From Candidatus Aldehydirespirator catecholifindens (GTDB taxonomy: Bacteria > Actinomycetota > Acidimicrobiia > Acidimicrobiales > Aldehydirespiratoraceae), in contig JAPYNU010000078.1 of the NCBI GenBank assembly GCA_028283245.1, positions 1 to 56,942 of the forward strand: a DNA stretch of 56,942 bases, in the 5' to 3' direction. Positions 42,562 through 50,462 of the stretch are shown piece by piece (within the stretch, counting starts at the first letter, position 1; each line of letters opens with the position of its first letter). Made by a program: the position numbers and the translations under genes. The notes below the pieces were generated by a model. That model had not been told where the DNA came from and searched no databases. It saw nothing but the letters and a program-made list of their open reading frames with translations.

Positions 42562-43373
42562 TGCAGGCCCCCGTATCGTGCGGCCGCTCGTGCGGGCAGC
42601 AGAACTCGAGCGCTCATTGCTGCTATCACAACGGCAGCAGCAAGCAGCAGAGCTGCACCCTGGCTACCGGCTAACCATGTGCCTACCTCGCCAGCTACCA
42701 GGCTTGTTCCAGCCACCAAACCCGCTGAAAGCAGCACTACCAACACCAGGGTGGGCATGGCCATGGCAACACGACCATGAAACAGGCGAGCGGTTTCGGC
42801 TGTCTGCGAAGCTTCGGCTTCTAGAACGGTCACGGTCTCGGCCCAGCGCCCTCCGCCTGCTGCAGAAATGGTTATTAAGTCTGCTAGTGAGCCAGCAACA
42901 GCCGAAGGCACCCGAGCCGCAAAGCGTTGAGCGGCAATATCAACTCCGACATCTTCGCAGTCCGATGCCATGGCGGTTGCAGCCGCTCCTACCGGCCCGC
43001 CCACCAGCGGAGCAGCTCGACTCACTGCGTCGGCCACAGTGACCGCCACTGAGGCTTGATTGCTGAGCACGCTCGCGAAGCGGGCCACTCCCTCAGCTAC
43101 GCGAACCCGCCTAATCGAATAGACCAGCACCTTGACAGCCGAAGTAGGCACCACAGCGCATATCGCTGATGCCACGGCATGTCCTAGCGTCAAGCCCATT
43201 ACGAGCACAGCAACCCCGACTACAACCGCTATCGGGATCTCAGCAGGGAGCGAAGCGAGCGAACGAAAGCTCGTAGTGGAGCGCAACGACAAGCGAGTTC
43301 CAGCAGTAGGCCACAACAAGAGTGTCAACATTGCTGCGCCGCCCGCAGCGATGATCACGCCTGCAGCGGTCAT
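42558..43373 (-). CDS. tadB: TadB-like type II secretion F-domain protein
   Basis: A 271-residue membrane protein with a T2SSF domain (GVARFASVLSNQASVAVTVADAVSRAAPL ... AGGGRWAETVTVLEAEASQT) and C-terminal helices. Works with TadA ATPase and TadC. The ATG at 43373 lies in an ATGA overlap with the stop of a 24-residue mini-ORF that in turn begins in an ATGA overlap with tadA. Confidence 0.82.
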   Translation of the reverse strand: MTAAGVIIAAGGAAMLTLLLWPTAGTRLSLRSTTSFRSLASLPAEIPIAVVVGVAVLVMGLTLGHAVASAICAVVPTSAVKVLVYSIRRVRVAEGVARFASVLSNQASVAVTVADAVSRAAPLVGGPVGAAATAMASDCEDVGVDIAAQRFAARVPSAVAGSLADLITISAAGGGRWAETVTVLEAEASQTAETARLFHGRVAMAMPTLVLVVLLSAGLVAGTSLVAGEVGTWLAGSQGAALLLAAAVVIAAMSARVLLPARAAARYGGLQ

Positions 43374-43444
43374 TGCGGTTGTGTCCTGTTGCGTGGCGCA
43401 GCAACATCAGCGTGCCAGCGGTTTTCGTCAGAGTTCATGGTCAT
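43370..43444 (-). CDS. Coupled mini-ORF (24 residues) between tadA and tadB
   Basis: ATG 43444 overlaps the tadA TGA (ATGA 43441-43444); the ORF starts MTMNSDENRW and ends RTQPQ, the same last residues as TadA, at TGA 43372-43370, which overlaps the tadB ATG (ATGA). A 27-bp direct repeat (43368-43394 and 43439-43465, one mismatch, offset 71 bp) shows the junction was duplicated. Confidence 0.5.
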   Translation of the reverse strand: MTMNSDENRWHADVAAPRNRTQPQ

Positions 43445-45219
43445 TGCGGTTGTGTCCCGTTGCGTCTCAAAGCATCGGCGGTGCCTGTCAGGCTTGAAGC
43501 GTTACCCACTAGCTCCAGCTCGGGCTGCGGTGTCGCTTTGTCAGATGCCTCAAAAACTGCTTCCACCTCAAGATCGGCTAAGGAGTCCGCAGCAAAGTTC
43601 GGCACAGTTTTGAGCATGGGATGCAGCGAAGCGCCGACTTCGGTTGAGGACGTTGAGGACTCGGCCAGACTTGGATGTAAAGCAACGCCTGCTGATCGAT
43701 AGACATCAGCTACGCGTCCGGTTGGTTGATCCATCGCAACAGCCCAGCGCTCTTTGGGCTTCAACCGCCACAAACAGCGAGTCTGGATTGAACCGTCGTT
43801 GTTGATACCGATGACCTGGCTGACATCCGCGATGACACGCTCGCCGTCGCTGTTGCGACCCATCCACACCAGAAGATGCACCGCAAGCGCTATTGAGCGT
43901 CGAGCTAGGCCCTCATCGGCACCTTCTGAAGTGGCGTAACCGGTGAGCTTCTCCATCACACCGTCACCCGGCGGCGAGTGCAGGGTGACGATGCAGCCGT
44001 CAAGCCCTGACGACATGGCATCCAGCAAAGCCATAGTGCCTTCGCCTCTGACCTCACCCACCACCAGTTTGGAACTGTTGGCACGCTTGGCATCACGCAC
44101 ATGATCTGCCATCGAATGCTTGCCGACTCCGTCGTTGTTGGCATCACGGGTGAGGCGTTCATACGCGTTGGGGTGAATGCCATATTCACGCAACCGCAGT
44201 TCGGGAGTGTCCTCAATGGTGTCTATGCGCTCTTCGGGCGGCACTCGTGCCAGCAGCGCTTGACAAAGGGTGGTTTTGCCGCCGCCCATAGCCGCAGCGA
44301 TAACCACGTTGGCTCTGATAGAGCCAGCCACTGCCTCTACCAAGATGTCGGACAGTTGCTGGTTGCAGAGACCCAATTCGCCGAGACTTCGGCGGCCCCC
44401 CAAATTGCTTCGCAGCACCAGCGTCGGTGGTGAACACACGAAAGCTTCGGCGTGTAGCCGCCAGCGGTCACCGATGCGAGTATCAAGGCGTGGGTCTAGT
44501 TCGTCGAATCGTTGCGGACGTTCACCCGAGTAGGCAGCCAAGAAGCGACAAGCCCCGATCAGTTCTTCGTCGCTAGAGAAAGGAGATGGACGGCTTCGTC
44601 GGCTTCCGTTTGAGAACTCCACCACCATCGACTCGCCACCGCGGATTTGGAACTCCTCCACGTCTTGTTCGTCTAGGAGTTCGCGCAGTCGTCGTGCGGC
44701 AGCAGCCGATGCTGACTGTCGCCTCAGAGTGCGATCGGCGCTGTCCATGCGTTGTGGAGCAGCAGCCAGAGACCCCAGTGAGCGACCCAGTCGGCGCAAG
44801 GCCCGCTCGGATCGTCGCGATGGGGTATAAGGCACTGCCCGCACCACTTGGGCACCAGACATCACGCGCAACTCGCCTGTGTTGAGCGGGTGATCAGAAA
44901 CAATCACCACTACCAGCTTCACGTTTGCTGCTGAGCTGGTATGCAAGTTCAAGCGCTCCCGCATACCGCAGCCAGAGCCGCTGGTCACCCAAACAACTCC
45001 GGCAGCGGCTGCTGCGGTGGCGCATAGCATGTCGGTGTCGTCGGATTCTTCGACTGTGACGACCGTCGCCTGATGCGCAGCGGCAGCCAGAGCGGGATCG
45101 GCTAGCGAATCACCGACCGTCACATCGGCTATTGATGCTCGTATGCCGTTAATGATCGTGCGTGTCATCCAGCCAGCGGTCTGCGAATCAAGCAGCCGGT
45201 CAGTTGAGATCATTAGCAT
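43441..45219 (-). CDS. tadA: TadA/CpaF-type pilus ATPase with an N-terminal TadZ-like region
   Basis: A 592-residue protein from ATG 45219 (GGAGG upstream). Residues about 190-480 are the secretion ATPase: Walker A region AAMGGGKTTL (309-318), DTIEDTPELRL (333-343, Asp box), and VVGEVRGEGTMALLDAMSSG (387-405, Walker B) with HSPPG for the His box. It powers Flp pilus assembly. Residues 1-150 are extra: VVVIVSDHPLNTGELRVMSGA and the preceding beta/alpha pattern resemble a degraded MinD/TadZ-type domain, suggesting a TadZ-TadA fusion that could localise the machine. The first glycine of Walker A is replaced, but GKT is kept. Confidence 0.85.
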   Translation of the reverse strand: MLMISTDRLLDSQTAGWMTRTIINGIRASIADVTVGDSLADPALAAAAHQATVVTVEESDDTDMLCATAAAAAGVVWVTSGSGCGMRERLNLHTSSAANVKLVVVIVSDHPLNTGELRVMSGAQVVRAVPYTPSRRSERALRRLGRSLGSLAAAPQRMDSADRTLRRQSASAAAARRLRELLDEQDVEEFQIRGGESMVVEFSNGSRRSRPSPFSSDEELIGACRFLAAYSGERPQRFDELDPRLDTRIGDRWRLHAEAFVCSPPTLVLRSNLGGRRSLGELGLCNQQLSDILVEAVAGSIRANVVIAAAMGGGKTTLCQALLARVPPEERIDTIEDTPELRLREYGIHPNAYERLTRDANNDGVGKHSMADHVRDAKRANSSKLVVGEVRGEGTMALLDAMSSGLDGCIVTLHSPPGDGVMEKLTGYATSEGADEGLARRSIALAVHLLVWMGRNSDGERVIADVSQVIGINNDGSIQTRCLWRLKPKERWAVAMDQPTGRVADVYRSAGVALHPSLAESSTSSTEVGASLHPMLKTVPNFAADSLADLEVEAVFEASDKATPQPELELVGNASSLTGTADALRRNGTQPQ

Positions 45220-45294
45220 TGTCTTGCCTCCATTGCTGTTGGTGAACTGAGCGAATCTCTAGGCTCATCTGGTCTTTCTTTGCGGTCTCTTAGG

Positions 45295-45330
45295 TCAGTC
45301 GTGGGTTTGTCTTTGGTCGTATGTGGTCAT
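45295..45330 (-). CDS. Mini-ORF (11 residues) coupled to the cpaB-like stop
   Basis: ATG 45330 overlaps the TGA of the CpaB-like gene (ATGA 45327-45330), reads MTTYDQRQTHD and stops at 45297-45295. It does not reach tadA, which has its own Shine-Dalgarno. Could be an orphaned relay or chance. Confidence 0.25.
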   Translation of the reverse strand: MTTYDQRQTHD

Positions 45331-46040
45331 CTTGCGTCTTGGTTTTGGGCATCTCGGTCTGTGTCTTCAAGGTCGGCTGCGTCTTGGTCGTCAAGAACCG
45401 AGTCGAAGCCTTCGTCAGACATCGCATCGATTTCTGCGTTGATATCTGCGTCGGGCTGCCCTAGCTGCCCTGGCGTGCATGCTGGCCAGCCCGCTGGCGG
45501 TGACTCCCAGATCCACCAAACCAACGGCCCCAGCAGTGCTGCCAGTTGCGGTTCGGCTTCGACCACTAATACGTTTTCGCCGGTCAGCACCACGGGAAGC
45601 ACCGCGGTAGCGCAGCCACCCGGCTCACTAGACAGCACTGCGGTGTCACCTGCGACAGGGCCCGGCTCGGGCCACAGCGCTGTTTCAACAGCCACAGCAA
45701 GCAAAGTCGCCGACAACTTCGATGCGGTGGGCAGCGAAGAGTCGGTCAGTAGCGATGCCGACACGATCGTTCCGGCTGGCACAGGCACCGCAGGCACTCG
45801 GCCGATCAGCTGCTCGACGGTGACAAACAGAGCAGCCGACTCGGCGGGCATCTCAACGATTGTGAAGCCACCCGGTTCACGGCCTGCTGGCCAATCCTCG
45901 GAAGCGGCCACAACTGCGACGCTGCTTTGCGGCTCGGCACGACCGAACAGCCACAGCGACACTCCCACCGCCACGACGATCAAGGCGGCGGCTGCGAAGC
46001 GCCGTGTTTGTCCCGGCATTGATGCAGGGTTTATGGGCAT
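45327..46040 (-). CDS. CpaB/RcpC-like SAF-domain protein
   Basis: A 237-residue protein with one N-terminal membrane helix (RRFAAAALIVVAVGVSLWLFG) and a SAF domain (VVAASEDWPAGREPG...RVPAVPVPAGTIVSASLL) as in CpaB/RcpC, periplasmic-side factors of Flp pilus biogenesis. The C-terminus is an Asp/Glu-rich tail. Location just upstream of tadA supports the role. Confidence 0.75.
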   Translation of the reverse strand: MPINPASMPGQTRRFAAAALIVVAVGVSLWLFGRAEPQSSVAVVAASEDWPAGREPGGFTIVEMPAESAALFVTVEQLIGRVPAVPVPAGTIVSASLLTDSSLPTASKLSATLLAVAVETALWPEPGPVAGDTAVLSSEPGGCATAVLPVVLTGENVLVVEAEPQLAALLGPLVWWIWESPPAGWPACTPGQLGQPDADINAEIDAMSDEGFDSVLDDQDAADLEDTDRDAQNQDAR

Positions 46041-46117
46041 GCGTCTGGCTCCTTTGACTCGTTGCGCGATTCGTTGCGTGTATGACTCTTTGCTCGGCTT
46101 CTCATTTGGCGTCTCAT
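46031..46117 (-). CDS. Bridging mini-ORF (28 residues) before the cpaB-like gene
   Basis: ATG 46117 overlaps the stop of the repeat protein (ATGA 46114-46117). The ORF starts MRRQMRSRAK, carries an RNESRNES repeat, and ends at TAA 46033-46031, ten bases inside the cpaB-like gene (ATG 46040). A 12-bp duplication (CAAATGAGAxGCC) lies at its start. Confidence 0.35.
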   Translation of the reverse strand: MRRQMRSRAKSHTRNESRNESKEPDACP

Positions 46118-48153
46118 TTGGACTTGAATTCGGACTCGGATTCGGATGGGTGCTGCAGAGTGACTCCCGAGGTGTAGTCGACGATCTCTAGGAACCATTC
46201 GATGCCGTCGGCTAGGCTCTCGCAGTCTCGGAAGCTCTGTCCGCCTGTGGCACTCTCGAAACAGACTCGGGCATGCCAGTTCCAGACACCTGAGGTGGGC
46301 AGTTCCCAGCGACAATGGCGATAGGAATCAGCCGAGACCGTTGCTGTGGCGGTCGGACACGACGGAGCGCTGAAATTGTGGTCAATGTGGTTGCGTTTAG
46401 CCTGAGCTTTCTGCGCGGCATTGAGGCTGTCCCAGCGCTGCAGATAAGCACCGAACCCGGCTGCGGGTCGCAACGCATCGGCGCTAACGATCATGGCGCG
46501 ACCAGCCGGTTCCCACGGCAGAAGCTGGGCTAGACGAGCCTCAAAGGAGGCGACCCGCCAGCTGCAGCCGTCGCTGCCGATGACGTTCCAGCCGCCCTGA
46601 GACGAGACCACGGGCCACATTGGAGAACCCGACAGATGCAGGTAGCTGGATCCGCCCGGCACGCTGATATGCGGTGGCCACGGTTTGCCCGGCTCGCCTT
46701 GGCCTTTGACATCCACGAGAGTCACCCACTGCAACCGGTTCAACAGATCGCTGTGGCTATTGACATCAAGTGTCAGGCCGTTGGAGCAGATCAAGTCGGC
46801 GGGGTCATCTGGCGGGTTTTGGCTCCCAGGACTGGGATTATTCGGGTCGATCGGGTCTTGGCTGTTAGGCGCGCCGGGCTTGTTCGGATCTGGGTTTGCA
46901 GGTGTGAACGGCTTGCGGCCGTTGCGGTCGTTGTCGTTGTTGTCGTCGGGGTTGCTTGAATCCTTGATGTTGATTCGATCCAAGAAAGCTGCGAGCTGTT
47001 CGTTGTTCATGGTTGAGTCGGGGTCAGCATCGGGTCGGGTATACGGGTTGGACACGCCATCACCGTCACGATCGTGCCCAAGCAGAATCCCTCGGTCGGC
47101 TAGGTGCGCAGCCACCTTGAAGGGGTCGTCGGGGTCATAAGTGATGCCCAGACCTGCCGCGATCACGTTGAACATGTCGCCGCGGTCAACCTCACCCGAA
47201 TCAGTGTTTTTCAAGACCTCAAGAGCGGCGTCAGTGTCGAATTTGTTGTTGTGATCTCCGTAGGCCTCAATGATTTTGTGCAAATCCTCGGCGTTGGTGT
47301 CACGGTCGGGATCAAAGCTTTCGGGCAGGTAGCCCTTGGAAACACCAGAGTTCACATGACCGCAAGCCCAGCCGCGGCAACCCGGTTGAGTGGTAGTCGT
47401 TACAGCCAGCGGACGAGTTGTGGTTGTGGCTCGCCGAAGTTGCTGGGTGGTGGTCGTCGGCCTAGGAACCACCAGTCGCCTAGTTGTCGTGGTGGTCGCT
47501 GTAGGTCGCCTAGGGATGATTCTTTTTGGTCGCCGGGTTGTGGTGGGTGCCGGTCGCCTAGTCGTAGTAGTGGCCGGTGGACGTCTAGTGATGACTCTTA
47601 CAGGTCGTCGTGTAGTTGTGGTCGCTGTAGGTCGCCTAGGGATGATTCTTTTTGGCTGGCGTGTTGTGGTGGTCGCGACTCGGTAGCAGTGGGTGCGTGA
47701 GTAGCAGGCTGCGGGTCTCCTAGTAGTGGTAGTGGGTCGACGTGTGTTGACCGATCGCCGTGTAGTAGTAGGCGCGCGTCGCCGTGTTGTGGTGGTCGCG
47801 ATTCGGTAGCAGCCGTAGCGTGAGTAGCAGCGTTTCCGTGTTGTGGTGGTCGCGATTCGGTAGCAGCCGTAGTGCGAATAGCAGCGAGCCCGTGTTGTGG
47901 TGGTTGCAACTCGCGAGCAATGGGTGCGTGAGTAGCAGGGTGCTGGTTTTCTAGTGGTGGTGGGCAGTCGATGGCTGTGACCCGCTGGCCCGGGATGAGC
48001 CCAAGCAGGGCGAGAGTTCAAGTTTGTTGAAATTGAGTCTTGCTGGGCGTAGACGGCACCCAGCACGGTCAGACCTGTCAGGGCTGCGATCATCACCATG
48101 TGAAGCCGCCGCCTCGGCGGTCGCGGTTCAGGCTGTTTCGTTGAAGAGTTCAT
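46114..48153 (-). CDS. Secreted Arg/Thr-repeat protein with Cys-pair repeats, SLH-like region and novel C-terminal domain
   Basis: A 679-residue exported protein; ATG 48153 has a perfect AGGAGG. Signal/anchor at 17-36 (HMVMIAALTGLTVLGAVYA). Residues 62-257 are a basic TTTTR(R)-repeat region; four units contain CYSxxxC pairs (C73/79, C91/97, C109/115, C150/156). Residues about 264-395 look like S-layer-homology motifs (VSKGYLPESFDPDRDTNAED; ADRGILLGHDRDGDG...NNEQLAAFLDRI) with an Asp-rich calcium-loop-like insert. A Pro/Asn/Asp linker (400-455) precedes a ~220-residue Trp/Cys-containing domain of unknown family. First or second gene of the tad operon; may be a wall-binding base or adhesin for the pilus. 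Confidence 0.7.
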   Translation of the reverse strand: MNSSTKQPEPRPPRRRLHMVMIAALTGLTVLGAVYAQQDSISTNLNSRPAWAHPGPAGHSHRLPTTTRKPAPCYSRTHCSRVATTTTRARCYSHYGCYRIATTTTRKRCYSRYGCYRIATTTTRRRAPTTTRRSVNTRRPTTTTRRPAACYSRTHCYRVATTTTRQPKRIIPRRPTATTTTRRPVRVITRRPPATTTTRRPAPTTTRRPKRIIPRRPTATTTTTRRLVVPRPTTTTQQLRRATTTTRPLAVTTTTQPGCRGWACGHVNSGVSKGYLPESFDPDRDTNAEDLHKIIEAYGDHNNKFDTDAALEVLKNTDSGEVDRGDMFNVIAAGLGITYDPDDPFKVAAHLADRGILLGHDRDGDGVSNPYTRPDADPDSTMNNEQLAAFLDRINIKDSSNPDDNNDNDRNGRKPFTPANPDPNKPGAPNSQDPIDPNNPSPGSQNPPDDPADLICSNGLTLDVNSHSDLLNRLQWVTLVDVKGQGEPGKPWPPHISVPGGSSYLHLSGSPMWPVVSSQGGWNVIGSDGCSWRVASFEARLAQLLPWEPAGRAMIVSADALRPAAGFGAYLQRWDSLNAAQKAQAKRNHIDHNFSAPSCPTATATVSADSYRHCRWELPTSGVWNWHARVCFESATGGQSFRDCESLADGIEWFLEIVDYTSGVTLQHPSESESEFKSK
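47380..47960 (-). repeat. Repeat DNA encoding the TTTTR / Cys-pair region
   Basis: Imperfect repeats of ACCACCACAACACG-type sequence plus 50-60-bp units carrying the Cys pairs. Plus-strand Val/Gly-rich frames over this stretch are mirror artefacts. Confidence 0.85.
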
Positions 48154-48222
48154 CGGGCCTCCTTTCGCTTGTGTTGATTTCGCTTGTGTTCGGCTGAAGA
48201 AACTGAAACGTCACGAGACGGT

Positions 48223-49326
48223 TCAGCAATAGACAATGAAGTAGCGCTCGGGTGTGGCGTGGTGGTGCTCCATCCACTCCTCGGCGAGACGCGCCGAGCG
48301 GTCGCAGTCGCGTCGTTCACGACCCTTAGGTCGGTTCTCGACCCAGAACGCCCAGGCATCACAGTCCGACCCGAACCTCTGGGAAGGCTGATCGCCGAAC
48401 AAAGAAGTTCGAGTTTCAAGTTCGACATCAGCGGGCAAGACAATGCGGCACTGCTCGGCTAAAGACGTGGTGTCCGACAGCAGCAATCCAGAGTCGTTGA
48501 AGCGTCCCGCTGGCGGGTCGGTTGCTAGCGGGTTGATGACGCTGGCGCAGTTGTGCCAGCCGTGACGGTTCTGGACTTGCTTGCCGCGTGCTCCTGCGCC
48601 GTAGGCATCGGCGCGGTCTTGGTACTCATTGAGCACACACCACGGATGAGCGCCCAGATAATCAAGAGCCCACTTCATCTCATACAGCAGCCAGGTGCAG
48701 TTGCCTCTTGGCTGTCCATAGCACCAACTGGCCCAGTCGATCATCTCGGTTGTCCAGCGAGGCAGTTCATCGGTCGGCCCGCTGGCGCAGATGCCGCCCG
48801 CTCCGAGCTCGGGATACGGGGCGAAACAATCCGACAAGTCCTGTGATGTCTCCCACTCTGCTGGCGGATAACAATCCGATGGCCAAGGGGGACCCGAAAC
48901 GCAGTTGGGTTGATTCCAGTAGGGATGCTCGCGAGGGATCATGCCCGCCTGCGGTGCAGGAGGATGCCCACCATCGGGTGCAGCACCGACACCCTTCAAC
49001 GTGACCGGAATCGTGTGGTTGGGCTGCGGCGATGCCTCAAGCAGCTCTGTGGATTCGACTGCTGGCAGCAGCCCCGGCGGCTGGATTCCGACACGCACGC
49101 CGGAATCGGCAGTGGCGATCACCGAGTCGGCGGTGGCGATCACCGAGTCGTTAGCGCTGGCTTCGGGCAAGCCTTGCCAGTCGGAACTGCTGGATTTGCT
49201 ACAGCTGCTTGCAAACAGGGCGAGAACCGCTGCCAGGCCGAGCATCCGCAAGGATCGCTTAGCGGTGCCGAGCCCTTGCAAGCCACAGCAAGAAACCGAA
49301 GAGGAGTGAGAGTTAAGTAAATACAT
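48223..49326 (-). CDS. Lipoprotein of unknown family at the head of the tad operon
   Basis: A 367-residue protein with a lipobox LFASSC (RSLRMLGLAAVLALFASSC). The mature part is Cys- and Trp-rich (WNQPNCVSGPPWPSDCYPP, DWASWCYGQPRGNCTW, GWHNCASVINPLA), suggesting a disulphide-stabilised extracellular domain; it shares composition with the C-terminal domain of the next protein. Start chosen at ATG 49326 because a promoter -10 box (TTAGAT, 49339-49334) lies seven bases upstream (leaderless). An ATG at 49335 is inside that box. Translation from TTG 49281 or ATG 49245 would give a shorter, more typical signal peptide and cannot be excluded. Contains a duplicated SVIATAD. Confidence 0.65.
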   Translation of the reverse strand: MYLLNSHSSSVSCCGLQGLGTAKRSLRMLGLAAVLALFASSCSKSSSSDWQGLPEASANDSVIATADSVIATADSGVRVGIQPPGLLPAVESTELLEASPQPNHTIPVTLKGVGAAPDGGHPPAPQAGMIPREHPYWNQPNCVSGPPWPSDCYPPAEWETSQDLSDCFAPYPELGAGGICASGPTDELPRWTTEMIDWASWCYGQPRGNCTWLLYEMKWALDYLGAHPWCVLNEYQDRADAYGAGARGKQVQNRHGWHNCASVINPLATDPPAGRFNDSGLLLSDTTSLAEQCRIVLPADVELETRTSLFGDQPSQRFGSDCDAWAFWVENRPKGRERRDCDRSARLAEEWMEHHHATPERYFIVYC

Positions 49327-49333
49327 GAAAAGC

Positions 49334-49362
49334 ATCTAAGCAGGTTTGAAAACCAATTACAA
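49334..49362 (-). promoter_or_regulatory. Promoter of the tad operon
   Basis: On the minus strand TTGTAA (49362-49357), a 17-bp spacer, then TTAGAT (49339-49334), and after seven bases the ATG at 49326. Good fit to a sigma-70-type leaderless promoter. All genes down to 40276 follow on the same strand with short gaps or overlaps. Confidence 0.5.
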
Positions 49363-49472
49363 CCCCTAACAGATAATTTTCAGTTATTCCAGCTTTTCGT
49401 GTGCTGAAGTTGGCGATCCGCTTGTTCGCTCTCAGCGGCCAAGCCTTGAGGCTCGGTGGTAGCGTTTCTGTG

Positions 49473-50369
49473 ATGTGCGACAGCGTTGACGCAGTTGAGC
49501 GCTATGCGAACCTTGATGAGGTGATGGCACAAGCACCAGATGAGAACTTCCCGGTAGCGCTGCGTCTGTTGCCTAAAGAGATTCAAGGCCATCTGCGCGC
49601 TGTCTACGGCTATGCACGTCTGGTGGATGATCTCGGTGACGACTATCCCGGCGACCGATCCGCAGCACTTGACTGGGTAGAAGCGCAACTGGACGCGCTG
49701 TTTGCGGGCACCCCCCGACATGAGGTCTTCTCTGCGCTGGCTGCGACCGTGGTTCGTTTCGGTTTGAGTCGTGACCCTTTCGACAAACTGTTAGCTGCCA
49801 ACCGCCTTGATCAGCACAAGACCGATTGCGCCGATTTCGCTGAGTTGATGCACTACTGCACGCTGTCGGCCAACCCCGTGGGATATTTGGTGCTGGAAGT
49901 GTTTGAGGTGAACACTCCAGAACGGCTGGCTTGCTCAGATCAGGTGTGCAGCGCCTTGCAGGTACTTGAGCATCTGCAAGACGTGGCCGAGGACGCCGCC
50001 AAAGGTCGTGTCTACCTACCTGCTAACGACATGGCTCGCTTCGGTGTGGGTGTCGCAAACCTCAGCGCGCCTGAAGCGTCGCCAGCACTGCGAGGCCTAG
50101 TGGCCTATCAGGCAGCCCGAGCCAGGGTCATGCTGCAGCACGGGACTCCGCTGGTTGCGTCGTTGCGAGGCCCGGCACGACTAGCTATCAGCGGTTTCGT
50201 GGCCGGAGGGTTTGCCGGATTAGATGCGTTAGAAGCATCGCATTTTGAGGTGTTGAGCGCTACCCGCAAGGCCGGACCCGTCAGGCTCTTGACCTGCTTG
50301 GCGCGTGTATATGCAGCCGCACTTTGGCACAACCGCAGTTCGTCTCAACCGACCGCGAGCACCGATTAA
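49473..50369 (+). CDS. hpnC: Squalene-synthesis protein HpnC
   Basis: A 298-residue trans-prenyltransferase-family protein. ENFPVALRLLPKEIQGHLRAVYGYARLVDDLGDD is the HpnC signature with the first Asp-rich motif; the second is EHLQDVAEDAAKGRVYLP. HpnC converts presqualene diphosphate to hydroxysqualene. Start at ATG 49473; longer in-frame starts add non-family residues. First gene of hpnC-hpnD-hpnE, a complete farnesyl-diphosphate-to-squalene route; a squalene-hopene cyclase is not in the window. Confidence 0.92.
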   Translation: MCDSVDAVERYANLDEVMAQAPDENFPVALRLLPKEIQGHLRAVYGYARLVDDLGDDYPGDRSAALDWVEAQLDALFAGTPRHEVFSALAATVVRFGLSRDPFDKLLAANRLDQHKTDCADFAELMHYCTLSANPVGYLVLEVFEVNTPERLACSDQVCSALQVLEHLQDVAEDAAKGRVYLPANDMARFGVGVANLSAPEASPALRGLVAYQAARARVMLQHGTPLVASLRGPARLAISGFVAGGFAGLDALEASHFEVLSATRKAGPVRLLTCLARVYAAALWHNRSSSQPTASTD

Positions 50370-50462
50370 ATTCAGGCATTGATTGACTTCAGGCACCGGT
50401 TGAACTCAGGCATCAAGAACTCAGGCATCAAGAACTCAGGCATCAAGACGGCATCAATATGA
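50370..50462 (+). repeat. In-frame post-stop extension with 15-bp repeats, joined to hpnD by ATGA
   Basis: After the hpnC TAA (50367-50369) the same frame stays open for 30 codons, including three NSGIK units encoded by 15-bp tandem repeats, and ends at TGA 50460-50462, which overlaps the hpnD ATG (ATGA). Either hpnC once ran to this TGA, or a TTG/ATT-initiated mini-ORF couples the two genes, or TAA readthrough occurs. Confidence 0.5.

Noticed and set aside
45280..46191. Plus-strand 303-codon Ser/Thr-rich frame
   Set aside because: Covers the CpaB-like gene in antisense; low-complexity composition from complemented Ala/Asp codons.
47104..47700. Plus-strand Val/Arg/Gly-rich frames opposite the TTTTR protein
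   Set aside because: Complement of ACC/ACA/CGA repeat codons; no ribosome-binding site and no family signal.
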